Below are positions 17,415-25,372 of a DNA stretch of 64,000 nucleotides, piece by piece. This DNA is from Oceanispirochaeta sp. M1 (GTDB lineage Bacteria > Spirochaetota > Spirochaetia > DSM-2461). Under the pieces are notes generated by a model that was not told the DNA's origin, searched no databases, and saw only the letters and a program-made list of their open reading frames with translations. The stretch is from NCBI RefSeq assembly GCF_003346715.1, contig NZ_QQPQ01000031.1, positions 1-64,000 on the forward strand. The letters are read 5' to 3'. Positions within the stretch are counted from its first letter, which is position 1, and every line of letters starts with the position of its first letter. The position numbers were made by a program, and so were the translations under genes.

Positions 17415-18305
17415 ATGGATAGAATACTTGCAGCCTTACAGGGGAATGCCTTTCATCTTTCTGATGAAGTATTCATCTTTCTTTCATCAAAATATGATGA
17501 ACTGATATCTCTACCGATTCCCGGGTGTGGAGATTATGGTTTTCATAAAGACTTTTTTTCAGAAGCAATCTCAGAGCATCGAAATCAATTTTTGACTGAA
17601 GAGTATATTCAAAGCCGAATTAGAAATAAGACCACAGGTACAATTGATCATCTCCATGCTGAAATTACAGCCGGTATCATTATTGAACTTGGAAAGAAAG
17701 AAGGCATTGAAGGTTATGCAATTGAACTTCTTCGATTTACAGCACATCTGCATGATTCAGACCGCTCATTCCCAAAACTGATGATTCAGGGAGAGGATCA
17801 GGTTCGCCGGAATCCTGGTGAGTACAGTTTGTTCAAAGAAAAACATGCCCGGAATTCTGCAGATATAGCAATCAGAATTGCTAAAAAAACACATGAAATG
17901 GGATTCTCTTTTGGGGAAGGATTTTTAGAAGATCTGGAGTATATGATTCTGAATCATGAAAAGGGAGGAAACAGGGATGCAGCAGATGAAAGAAGGAGAT
18001 CAACCGTTAATCCTCTGCTTCATCTTGATCATCTCACAGACCTCCTTACTGACTCGGATTCCCTTGCCTACTTTTATGCGAATATTCTCACAAATTGGGA
18101 AGAGTCAGGTCGAAGCACCACTGCTTTAAGCAATAAAGTGCGGTTCATGTTTGATCGGATGAGTCTCAATGGACAACAGATGATGCTAAATACGATCCTG
18201 AACTCATCCGGGCATATTCTCGGTACAAATAACCATCATGATCCGGATGTCAAATCAATCCGGAGTATACTTCTAAATCTGTGCCGACTTTCGGAAAGGC
18301 AGTAG
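17415..18305 (+). CDS. HD-domain hydrolase, last gene of the LacI-linked set
   Basis: A 296-residue cytoplasmic protein with an HD-type metal site: H79 in IDHLH, H113-D114 in HLHDSDR, H144 in KEKHARNS, H181 in ILNHEKGG, and D213 or D215 in DSDSLAYF. This pattern of several His and Asp ligands fits HD phosphohydrolases, but mixed-valent di-iron oxygenases such as MIOX and PhnZ share the fold. A non-hydrolytic role on a polyol or phosphonate therefore cannot be excluded. I do not recognise a named family. AGGAGG lies nine bases before the ATG. It is the third candidate phosphate-ester enzyme of this gene set. A weak hairpin and T-rich stretch follow. Confidence 0.75.
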   Translation: MDRILAALQGNAFHLSDEVFIFLSSKYDELISLPIPGCGDYGFHKDFFSEAISEHRNQFLTEEYIQSRIRNKTTGTIDHLHAEITAGIIIELGKKEGIEGYAIELLRFTAHLHDSDRSFPKLMIQGEDQVRRNPGEYSLFKEKHARNSADIAIRIAKKTHEMGFSFGEGFLEDLEYMILNHEKGGNRDAADERRRSTVNPLLHLDHLTDLLTDSDSLAYFYANILTNWEESGRSTTALSNKVRFMFDRMSLNGQQMMLNTILNSSGHILGTNNHHDPDVKSIRSILLNLCRLSERQ

Positions 18306-18313
18306 GATCTTAT

Positions 18314-18332
18314 TGACGATAATTTATTGTCA
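18314..18332 (+). terminator. Weak terminator between convergent genes
   Basis: TGACGAT and ATTGTCA form a 7-base stem (one G-U pair) with loop AATTT just after the HD gene. A T-rich stretch (TTTGTTTTTC) follows about 10 bases later. The convergent ferredoxin-like gene ends 22 bases downstream. The stem is short, so confidence is limited. Confidence 0.35.
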
Positions 18333-18353
18333 TTACGAGATTTGTTTTTCGAT

Positions 18354-19634
18354 TCAGACTTTCATTTTTCTCAATAGTGTTTCCAGATACCTTGATTTCA
18401 TCTGTTTTGAGGCCAGGACCTGTTTCGCAGGGGGCAGTTTGAAGATCACAGCGAACAGAGCCGCCAGGGCACGGTGGCTCATAAGCACATGATTATCGAA
18501 TATCAGGTTTTGCAGAGTCCCCCGGTCAATGGCCATGAGAACCACCCGATGGGCGCTGTTCATGGGAGTAATGACCCGCTGCTCTCTCTGTTTCAGTTTA
18601 ATCGCTTCGTGCCGACAGACCCGGACACAGAGTCCGCATCCCAGGCAGATATTCTCATTCAGCCGGGCTGTCCTTTTCTGCGGGTTTTTAGAATCGTTGG
18701 TTGAGATAAGGGTCATGGCTTCAACAGGGCATACATCCACACATTTCATACAGCCTATGCAAGCCCCGGAATCCACTACCGGAAGATAGTTGGTGGTATG
18801 AATGGGATTCAATGCTGAAAATTTTCGCTGGGCAATCAGAGCCTCACAGCAGCAGCCGCAGCAGTTACAGATGAAGTTGACCCTCTCTCTCACATTCTCA
18901 CCAAATTGAACCAGATTCTCCTCGTAGGCCCGCTGCAGCAGGTCCATCCCCTCCACCTTATCCACAGATCTGGCAAAGCCGTGCTTAATCAGGGACTCGG
19001 CAGAACTATTGAAGGTCATACAGATATCCAGAGGGGCCTCGCAGGCCTTGTTCATATGATGCATTTTGTGACGGCAGTAACAAATCCCCACACCCATATG
19101 ACTGGCGCTCTGTATCACTTCGGATGCCCGTTCGTAATCCAGAATGATCAGGGCGTCGTCATCGCTGAGTGCAGGCTCATGTACAAAGGTTCTTCCCAGT
19201 TGGGTCTCTCCTATTGTAAACAGCTCTCTGATGAAGTCTTCTTCCACATTCATATATTGATGAAACAACTCCGCCAGTGTTTTCTGGTCAATGTCTTTTG
19301 TATAACGCATGAGGGAAAATTCAAAAAATCCGGCCATGGGCGGCGGGAGGGTATAAATGGATTCCCCGTTTTTCTCCACATCCACCAGAATCGCCTTGTC
19401 TGCCAGATTGTCTAGGATCTTCCGGGTCGAATTGATATCCAATTTCCAGATCTGGGATGCTTTTTCTGAGGTAAAAGGTTTTATGGGGAGGGTCGAAACC
19501 AGTTCAGCCTCTTTTTCCGTAAAAAGAATACTGAGTATTTTAAAGAGATATTCAGAGGGTGGCGCGCCCTGAGGAAAGCGGTTCAAGCGATCTGCTAAAC
19601 TGGAATAACTGTTCTTTAATGTACGATGAGCCAT
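18354..19634 (-). CDS. Ferredoxin-like [4Fe-4S] protein with N-terminal HTH-like region and extra Cys clusters
   Basis: A 426-residue cytoplasmic protein. Residues about 30-100 look like a winged helix (LNINSTRKILDNL-like helix, then a wing with YTLPPP). The middle has Cys-rich segments: CYC at 185-187, C198 and C205, then CNCCGCCC (256-263). Two ferredoxin clusters follow: C292, C295, C298, C302 and C330, C333, C336, C340. No membrane segment is present. Related proteins in anaerobes are annotated only as 4Fe-4S proteins. A role in redox sensing or electron transfer is likely, but partner and substrate are unknown. The gene stands alone between the converging HD gene and an oxidoreductase on the same strand. 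The ribosome-binding site is weak. Confidence 0.8.
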   Translation of the reverse strand: MAHRTLKNSYSSLADRLNRFPQGAPPSEYLFKILSILFTEKEAELVSTLPIKPFTSEKASQIWKLDINSTRKILDNLADKAILVDVEKNGESIYTLPPPMAGFFEFSLMRYTKDIDQKTLAELFHQYMNVEEDFIRELFTIGETQLGRTFVHEPALSDDDALIILDYERASEVIQSASHMGVGICYCRHKMHHMNKACEAPLDICMTFNSSAESLIKHGFARSVDKVEGMDLLQRAYEENLVQFGENVRERVNFICNCCGCCCEALIAQRKFSALNPIHTTNYLPVVDSGACIGCMKCVDVCPVEAMTLISTNDSKNPQKRTARLNENICLGCGLCVRVCRHEAIKLKQREQRVITPMNSAHRVVLMAIDRGTLQNLIFDNHVLMSHRALAALFAVIFKLPPAKQVLASKQMKSRYLETLLRKMKV

Positions 19635-19677
19635 AGTTTATAATAACAGGCGAACAGACAGGAATACAGGGAAATAA

Positions 19678-20643
19678 TCAAGATCCTTCTGAATCCATGG
19701 AAATCACAATCTTACCTCTGGCAAGCCCATCCTCAAGATACTTGATGGCATCAGGGATTTTCTCAAACGGAAAGACCTTATCCACGACAGGTCTGATGTC
19801 CCCAGATTCCATCATCGACCTGAGGATATTGAAATCCTTGGTGTTTAGATCTGCTATCTTCATTACTCCAATTTTCTTCGTAAATGGAGCAAGAGCGAAA
19901 GCTTTGATGACATAGCTCATGCCTCCATGTCCACTGTTTGGAATTATCATACCATCGGATGTCAATACTCTTTTCATATCCGAAAAAGATCGATTTCCGG
20001 TATTATCCAGGATCAGGTCGAATCTCATATCACTCTTGGTAAAATCTTCTTTCTGGTAATCTATCACGTGATCAGCACCTATGGATCTGACCATATCGAC
20101 CTTTCCGGTACTGCACAATCCTGTAACCTCTGCTCCCAGGGATTTTGCAATCTGAACTGCAAATGATCCCACACCACCAGATGCACCTGTTATCAGCACT
20201 TTTTGACCTTTCTTGATATTACCTCCATCCCTGAGTCTTTGAAGTGCGGTGATGGCTGCCGTTGGTGCAGCAGCAGCTTCTTCGAAGCTCATGTTGGAAG
20301 GCTTCCTTGCAAGTTTCTCCATGTCCATGACCACATATTCTGCAAAAGCACTTTCAGTGGAGCCGAAGATCTCATCGCCAACCTTGATCTCAGTGATATC
20401 CTTGCCAACTTCCACTATTTTTCCGGCCACATCCCATCCGAGGATGAAGTCCTTTGGTTTTGGAAATCCCACAGAGAACCTGACAATAAAGGGAGTACCA
20501 TTAAGTGAGAACAGGTCTCCTGCATTGATCGAGGAGGCAATAACCTTCACGAGGACTTCATTCTTTTTGATCTTGGGTTTCTCAACTTCTTTTACTTTCA
20601 GAGCATCGGGAGAGGCGTAATCATTCTGTACGATAGCTTTCAT
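19678..20643 (-). CDS. Zinc-free medium-chain NAD(P)-dependent oxidoreductase (quinone oxidoreductase-like)
   Basis: A 321-residue cytoplasmic enzyme of the MDR superfamily. An N-terminal GroES-like domain begins MKAIVQNDYASPDALKVKEV and contains SSINAGDLF and the GWDVAGKIVEVG core. The nucleotide-binding domain has ITGASGGVGSFAVQIAK (about 150-165), a variant of the AxxGxxG dinucleotide motif. The Cys and His ligands of zinc alcohol dehydrogenases are missing, so it belongs with quinone oxidoreductases and enoyl reductases. It probably reduces activated double bonds or quinones with NADPH. Its substrate cannot be read from the context. It lies 43 bases upstream of the ferredoxin-like gene on the same strand, so the two may be co-transcribed. 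Confidence 0.87.
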   Translation of the reverse strand: MKAIVQNDYASPDALKVKEVEKPKIKKNEVLVKVIASSINAGDLFSLNGTPFIVRFSVGFPKPKDFILGWDVAGKIVEVGKDITEIKVGDEIFGSTESAFAEYVVMDMEKLARKPSNMSFEEAAAAPTAAITALQRLRDGGNIKKGQKVLITGASGGVGSFAVQIAKSLGAEVTGLCSTGKVDMVRSIGADHVIDYQKEDFTKSDMRFDLILDNTGNRSFSDMKRVLTSDGMIIPNSGHGGMSYVIKAFALAPFTKKIGVMKIADLNTKDFNILRSMMESGDIRPVVDKVFPFEKIPDAIKYLEDGLARGKIVISMDSEGS

Positions 20644-20737
20644 AATATAAATGATATCACATCTCTGAAGGATTTCTAGGGATTATTAGTGAATGGCCGT
20701 ATAGTGGTGATTGGAGAGGATATTGAAAAAGGGCTTC

Positions 20738-23536
20738 CTATCCCTCTCTCAGCTCAAGACGTCCCGTTTGAAGACCCTCAGGTATTCTGATCAGCGCCTC
20801 GTACCCTGAAGGATGAATCACAGTGCAGTCAAAGAGATTATCGCGTATCTGCCAGGAGATAGAGCAGAGTCCTTCGGGCAGGGGGATCGTTCCCTCGGCG
20901 GCCTTCAAAGTTCCCGGTTGAGGGGAAATGAGATTTACTTTGTGTTTTCCCGGGGTGCTGGTAAATCCCAGTATGTAGCGGCGAAACAGTTCGGCGGGCA
21001 TGCAGGACCATCCGTGGCAGTAGCTCCGGGTTAGTCGGTCTTTGTAGAACCCTTTGAATGTTTCCCAGCAGGTGGTGGATCCTTCTTCAAGCATAGATCC
21101 CCAAAGAGTACGAATCTGATTTAAAGCCTGGTCGGTAAAACCCTCCTGAAAAAGAAAGTCCAGCAGGAAGCCTGCTAGAAAGGGGGAGCCGCAGAGCACC
21201 GTCCCTTCTGGAGGATTCAGAACAAATTCTTTTACTTTCACTTGTCTTTCATCGGTCACACAGTGGCTGTAGAGCATCATCAGGTTCGTGGGAATACTGA
21301 ATACAGGGGAAGGGCTGCCGTCATCTCTCATACAATCCCTGTAAGCGTGGTGGTCCTCCGACCAGAAAGTATGGTTTATTGCCCTCCGCAAGGATGAGGC
21401 TGTGTCCGTAAAGGTTTTCCTATCCCTTTTCAAAGCGCTGGGCAGGGCGGCTGTCTCCACAAGAGCCTTCACCAGAAGAGCATTCTGGTGGGCAATGAGG
21501 CCCCGGTAGGGCGTTTCCATCCCTCCCCAGTCCAGCATGTTCCATGCGGCCGTCTCCAGGAGTCCGTCAGGGTTGATCAGGCTGATGAAATGATACAGGG
21601 TTTGAGAGAGGGCTGGATAAATTTCCCCCTCGAAAGATACCGAGGGATTTCCACTGATATGCTCGGTGGCGGTGAGTATCCAGAAGAGGGACCAGGCAGT
21701 TAACTGAAGATGAATCCCCGCAGGAAGATGACAGTCGGGCAGGGAGGTCTCCTTCAGAGAATCCGCTGCCAGTAAAAGGGAGTTCTCGGTGATCTTTATG
21801 TCTCCGAAAACGAGGTTGTTGCTTCCGGCCATGGCTTTGACATCTCCCAGCCAGAGAGCCTGCTCGAAGGCGGGAGAGTCCACATAACTGTCTTCCCGGC
21901 AGAGCTTCAGTGTTCTGACACAGATCTCATCAATCATATTCAGAGTCGGATCGGAACAGCTGAAACTGCCTATTACTGTGAATGGGTATAGACTCTGGTC
22001 TACCTGTAGATCAGATAGAATAACCTCTGCTTCTGAGCGGATGATTACAAGCATATAACGGAAGCCCCGGCGCAGAACCGAGCGAAACCTGACAGGACAT
22101 CCTCCTGTGGTCAGCCGAAGGGAAGTATCCAGATCGGCTGGTATCTCCGGGATGTCCCCAGGTTTTAGATACTCAAAGAACAGAATATCCAGGGTGGCTT
22201 CTTCTTGCGATTCAAGGGTCAGTTCCAAAAATCCCGAGACCTCTTCTCCCATATCCAGTAGAAGCTCTCCATCCCCCGAAGGGAAGTAGGGAATAATGAT
22301 TTTCCTGACCGGGGAAAGCTCTTTGAAATCAGGAGAGGTCGGTACTGCTCCAAAACTGAGATGCTTTGGGAGGTCTTGGAATACCTGAATCCCCGGACTG
22401 ACCAACCTTTTAAAAGGGATAAGTTCTTCTGGATGACCGCAGGATTGTATGGATCTGTAATCAGGGTGGTTTTTGTCCAGATCATAGCCGTCACTGCAGA
22501 CAATGTTCCCAATGGAGATGCTTTCGATGGGGCCGAATGCGGCAAAGGGGATTTCCATATTCGGGAGGGGCGAAGCGAAGGTCAGAGGAGCCTCTGCTTG
22601 GAAATGAAGATCTACCCAGAGACGCTGCCAGGCCCCGGAAAGGTCCATCGTAAAAAGATTGTCTCCTTTCTGCAGGGGAATGGAGACCTCATTCTTTTCA
22701 GGGAGGATCTCATAGAGGATTCCATTTACATAGATTGACTCAATCTCCAGAGGCCACTTCCTATCCAGTAGGGTCAGGGTGACGCTCTGTTCTATCGCTG
22801 ACAGTAGGCAAGTGACTAGAAAGCCGATGTGCAGCTTGTCCTCCGTGCTGGTGTCGCCGGGATAGAAGGCCTCACGGTAGTCTATGCGAATCCCCTGGCC
22901 AGAGGAATTAATCGTCCTTTGCCGCAACAGAGCCGCCGGGGTTTTTATCTCTGATTGTAGAAGAGGTATCCTTGATCTCCGGGGTATTCTGCTCTTAAAC
23001 CTGGATGAGACATTCTGGGCAGGGAGCCACTCCGCATCATAAAAATCGGGCATCATCCAGTCGTACGGAAAAGCCCGGGAGTCGAAATCTTCCATCCAGG
23101 GCTGACTGATATTGATACGGGGAACCTCCTGCCGGTAAGCACTGTGGCGGGCGCATTTCCAGCTACCGTCAGTCACGAGTCCTGTCTTTCCCGATTCGTC
23201 TATGATCCGAACAGATAGGCCGGGGGTATCATGAATATACTGGCTGGTGCTTGTGCCGTAATGCCATACCAGAACAGCAATGTGGAGGTTCTGATCCCGG
23301 CTGTAGGCATCGTCCAGAGAGTAGGAGTCCATCCAGGGGGTCTGAGGCCAGCAGCGCCCGGGACCCGTGCCGTAAAACTGTCCGTTGAGATAAAGGAAAT
23401 ACCGGGAGTCGGCGCTGATCTGCAGTGTTTTAAAAGTTGTGAGAGTTCTATCTGCCGGGAGGCTCCTGCGGAAGCAGACAAATTCATTTTTATCCTCTCC
23501 TCCACCGGGAATCCATATCCATTGGGGCTTTTCCAT
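20738..23536 (-). CDS. GH78-like alpha-L-rhamnosidase
   Basis: A 932-residue glycoside hydrolase without a signal peptide, so it is cytoplasmic. The N-terminal beta-domains begin with WIWIP and FRRSL and contain SADSRYFLYLNG and GPGRCWPQTPWMDSYSL, which are typical of rhamnosidases. An (alpha/alpha)6 barrel occupies roughly 540-850. The catalytic-acid region reads DSPAFEQALWLGD (553-565, E558) where classical GH78 enzymes have DCPxRERxGWxGD; Glu and GD are kept, the Cys and Arg are not. A C-terminal beta-sandwich follows. It is the last gene of a kinase-regulator-importer operon, 5 bases after the permease. It likely removes rhamnose, or a related deoxysugar, from an imported oligosaccharide or glycoside. 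Confidence 0.82.
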   Translation of the reverse strand: MEKPQWIWIPGGGEDKNEFVCFRRSLPADRTLTTFKTLQISADSRYFLYLNGQFYGTGPGRCWPQTPWMDSYSLDDAYSRDQNLHIAVLVWHYGTSTSQYIHDTPGLSVRIIDESGKTGLVTDGSWKCARHSAYRQEVPRINISQPWMEDFDSRAFPYDWMMPDFYDAEWLPAQNVSSRFKSRIPRRSRIPLLQSEIKTPAALLRQRTINSSGQGIRIDYREAFYPGDTSTEDKLHIGFLVTCLLSAIEQSVTLTLLDRKWPLEIESIYVNGILYEILPEKNEVSIPLQKGDNLFTMDLSGAWQRLWVDLHFQAEAPLTFASPLPNMEIPFAAFGPIESISIGNIVCSDGYDLDKNHPDYRSIQSCGHPEELIPFKRLVSPGIQVFQDLPKHLSFGAVPTSPDFKELSPVRKIIIPYFPSGDGELLLDMGEEVSGFLELTLESQEEATLDILFFEYLKPGDIPEIPADLDTSLRLTTGGCPVRFRSVLRRGFRYMLVIIRSEAEVILSDLQVDQSLYPFTVIGSFSCSDPTLNMIDEICVRTLKLCREDSYVDSPAFEQALWLGDVKAMAGSNNLVFGDIKITENSLLLAADSLKETSLPDCHLPAGIHLQLTAWSLFWILTATEHISGNPSVSFEGEIYPALSQTLYHFISLINPDGLLETAAWNMLDWGGMETPYRGLIAHQNALLVKALVETAALPSALKRDRKTFTDTASSLRRAINHTFWSEDHHAYRDCMRDDGSPSPVFSIPTNLMMLYSHCVTDERQVKVKEFVLNPPEGTVLCGSPFLAGFLLDFLFQEGFTDQALNQIRTLWGSMLEEGSTTCWETFKGFYKDRLTRSYCHGWSCMPAELFRRYILGFTSTPGKHKVNLISPQPGTLKAAEGTIPLPEGLCSISWQIRDNLFDCTVIHPSGYEALIRIPEGLQTGRLELREG

Positions 23537-23540
23537 ATTT

Positions 23541-24392
23541 CTACTCTTTGACAGCTCCGGCTGTCAGGCCTTCCACCAGCTGACTGGTGAACAGAAAGAA
23601 CAGGATAAACACTGGAATCAGGGCGGCAGTGACCGCCGCGAAGACAAGGTGCCAATTAGCCAGAAAGTTGTTCATATATTGATAGATTCCAAGGGTCAGG
23701 GTTCTCACTTGTTTTCCTGTTAGAAATACTAAGGGCATAAAAAAGTCATTCCATATGGTAACAAAATTGATGATCCCCACTGTGGCAAAGACGGGCTTTG
23801 AAATGGGTACCATGATCTGCGCATAGATACGGAACTCTCCAGCCCCGTCGATCCGGGCCGATTCATACAGGGCCCTGGGCAGAGAACGAAAGAAGCGGGA
23901 GAATATGAATACCGGGAGAGACAGATTAGCCGTATAGATCAGGATCATTCCCCAGAGGGAATTTATTAATCCCAGGGAGCGGATAATGATGAAAATAGGG
24001 AGAATCCCCAGCTGGATGGGAAACATAAGCCCCAGGAGAAAGTAGACCTGGAGAAAGTTGTTGCCTTTGAATTTGTAGCGGGAAAGCCCGTAGGCTGTCA
24101 TGGAGGCGATGAGGAGAAGCGAGGCCAGGGCCATAACCGAAAGGATTACACTGTTGAACATGTATCTGAAAAAATGATCTTCCACAAAGACGGTCCTGTA
24201 GTTCTCCAGGGTAAATGACCGGGGAAATCCCATTGTGTTGTTGATGAGGTCACTCTTGGTCTTGACGGAGCTCAGCATTATATTGGGAATGAGCAGCAGG
24301 GTGATCAGGCTGAACAGAAGGAGCCCCGCGGCAGCAATTCGGGCGGTCAGGCTGGTACTTCCCCTGAGTCTTTCATAGTGGCTTCTTTTCAT
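23541..24392 (-). CDS. Carbohydrate ABC importer permease, MalG type
   Basis: A 283-residue inner-membrane permease with about six predicted helices. The EAA loop reads ALYESARIDGAGEFRIYAQIMVPISKP, and the C-terminus LVEGLTAGAVKE is the usual MalG-type ending. GGGAG lies upstream of the ATG, and the gene begins 6 bases after its partner permease ends. It forms the inner-membrane pore with that partner and passes substrate to the cytoplasmic GH78-like enzyme encoded next. No ATPase is encoded in the operon. Base composition is clearly richer in GC than in the first importer of the window. Confidence 0.93.
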   Translation of the reverse strand: MKRSHYERLRGSTSLTARIAAAGLLLFSLITLLLIPNIMLSSVKTKSDLINNTMGFPRSFTLENYRTVFVEDHFFRYMFNSVILSVMALASLLLIASMTAYGLSRYKFKGNNFLQVYFLLGLMFPIQLGILPIFIIIRSLGLINSLWGMILIYTANLSLPVFIFSRFFRSLPRALYESARIDGAGEFRIYAQIMVPISKPVFATVGIINFVTIWNDFFMPLVFLTGKQVRTLTLGIYQYMNNFLANWHLVFAAVTAALIPVFILFFLFTSQLVEGLTAGAVKE

Positions 24393-24397
24393 AGCAT

Positions 24398-25300
24398 TTA
24401 CTCCCTGTTGAACCGGTTGAAGAATTTGACCTGGATCACCGCGATAACGAGGATGATCATGAACAGAACTACACTGATGGCCGCCCCGAATCCCATGGAT
24501 GTTTCACCGTAGTAGCCCCCCCCGAAGGCAAAACGATAGAAAAAGAGATTCATAAAGTCGATTGAATTATCGATCCCCCCCTGGGTTCCTCCTATGACGA
24601 ACGGGATGTCAAACTGGGTGAGCCCCCATATCGTTCCAAGGATTATATTGTTGGCAAAGGCTGGTTCCAGAGCAGGTAAAATGATGTGACGGAAACGCTG
24701 TCTCTTTGAGGCTCCATCCATCAAAGAGGCTTCGATCAGTTCGGCAGGAATAGCCTTAAAGTTGGACAGGAATATAAACATTCCCGCGGCGCATCCCTGC
24801 CAGGCGATGACCATCATCAGCAGGGTGAAGGCCCTGTCGGGATCACCGAACCAGGCACTGATCAGATGATTCCATCCTATCCATTTGAAAAATTCGTTGA
24901 TCACTCCGATATTCGGATCAAAGACAAGCATGGAGATAAACCCGACAATTGTGGTGCTGATCACATAGGGTAGGAATATGACAGTCTGGAAAAAGCGGTA
25001 GAACACAATTTTCAGATCGATCAGATAGGCCAGAAACAGCTGAATCGGCATGATCACCATAAGAGCGCAGATGACAAATTTGAAGTTATTCCCTATGGCA
25101 TTCCGAAAGATAGATGAGAGTCGTTCATCCTGAAATAGACTTTTATAGTTGTCCAGTCCAATCCAGATTTTAGGGCCGAGGCCTGACCATTTGAAAAAAC
25201 TGTAGTAGACGGCTGTAAAAAGAGGCAGAATCATAAACGCCGTATAAAGAATGAATCCGGGAAGGATAAAACCCACCCAGGGCCGTTTGTTCAGAGTCAT
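24398..25300 (-). CDS. Carbohydrate ABC importer permease, MalF type
   Basis: A 300-residue inner-membrane permease. The first helix (VGFILPGFILYTAFMILPLF) is followed by five more, and the EAA loop is ELIEASLMDGASKRQRFRHIILPAL. The GGTQGGIDNSIDFM segment corresponds to the GGP-containing stretch of UgpA/MalF. It pairs with the MalG-type permease encoded directly downstream. A GC-rich hairpin separates it from the binding-protein gene upstream. The likely substrate is a rhamnose-containing oligosaccharide, inferred from the GH78-like gene of the same operon. Confidence 0.93.
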   Translation of the reverse strand: MTLNKRPWVGFILPGFILYTAFMILPLFTAVYYSFFKWSGLGPKIWIGLDNYKSLFQDERLSSIFRNAIGNNFKFVICALMVIMPIQLFLAYLIDLKIVFYRFFQTVIFLPYVISTTIVGFISMLVFDPNIGVINEFFKWIGWNHLISAWFGDPDRAFTLLMMVIAWQGCAAGMFIFLSNFKAIPAELIEASLMDGASKRQRFRHIILPALEPAFANNIILGTIWGLTQFDIPFVIGGTQGGIDNSIDFMNLFFYRFAFGGGYYGETSMGFGAAISVVLFMIILVIAVIQVKFFNRFNRE

Positions 25301-25336
25301 AGGATAACCTTTTGTCTTTATTGTATTTCTGGAAAA

Positions 25337-25361
25337 GCGGCCCGCTTATGCAGCGGGCCGC
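25337..25361 (-). repeat. Intercistronic GC-rich hairpin after the binding-protein gene
   Basis: GCGGCCCGCT and AGCGGGCCGC form a perfect 10-base stem with a 5-base loop, 11 bases after the stop of the solute-binding gene. On the minus strand it is followed by TTTTCC, a short T-run, so partial termination is plausible. It stands in the same position as the hairpin at 7737-7766. Confidence 0.8.
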
Positions 25362-25372
25362 AGAGAGAATCT

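Noticed and set aside
18906-19415. 169-codon open frame on the plus strand inside the ferredoxin-like gene
   Set aside because: It is antisense to a gene with clear [4Fe-4S] motifs, has no ribosome-binding site and no recognisable product.
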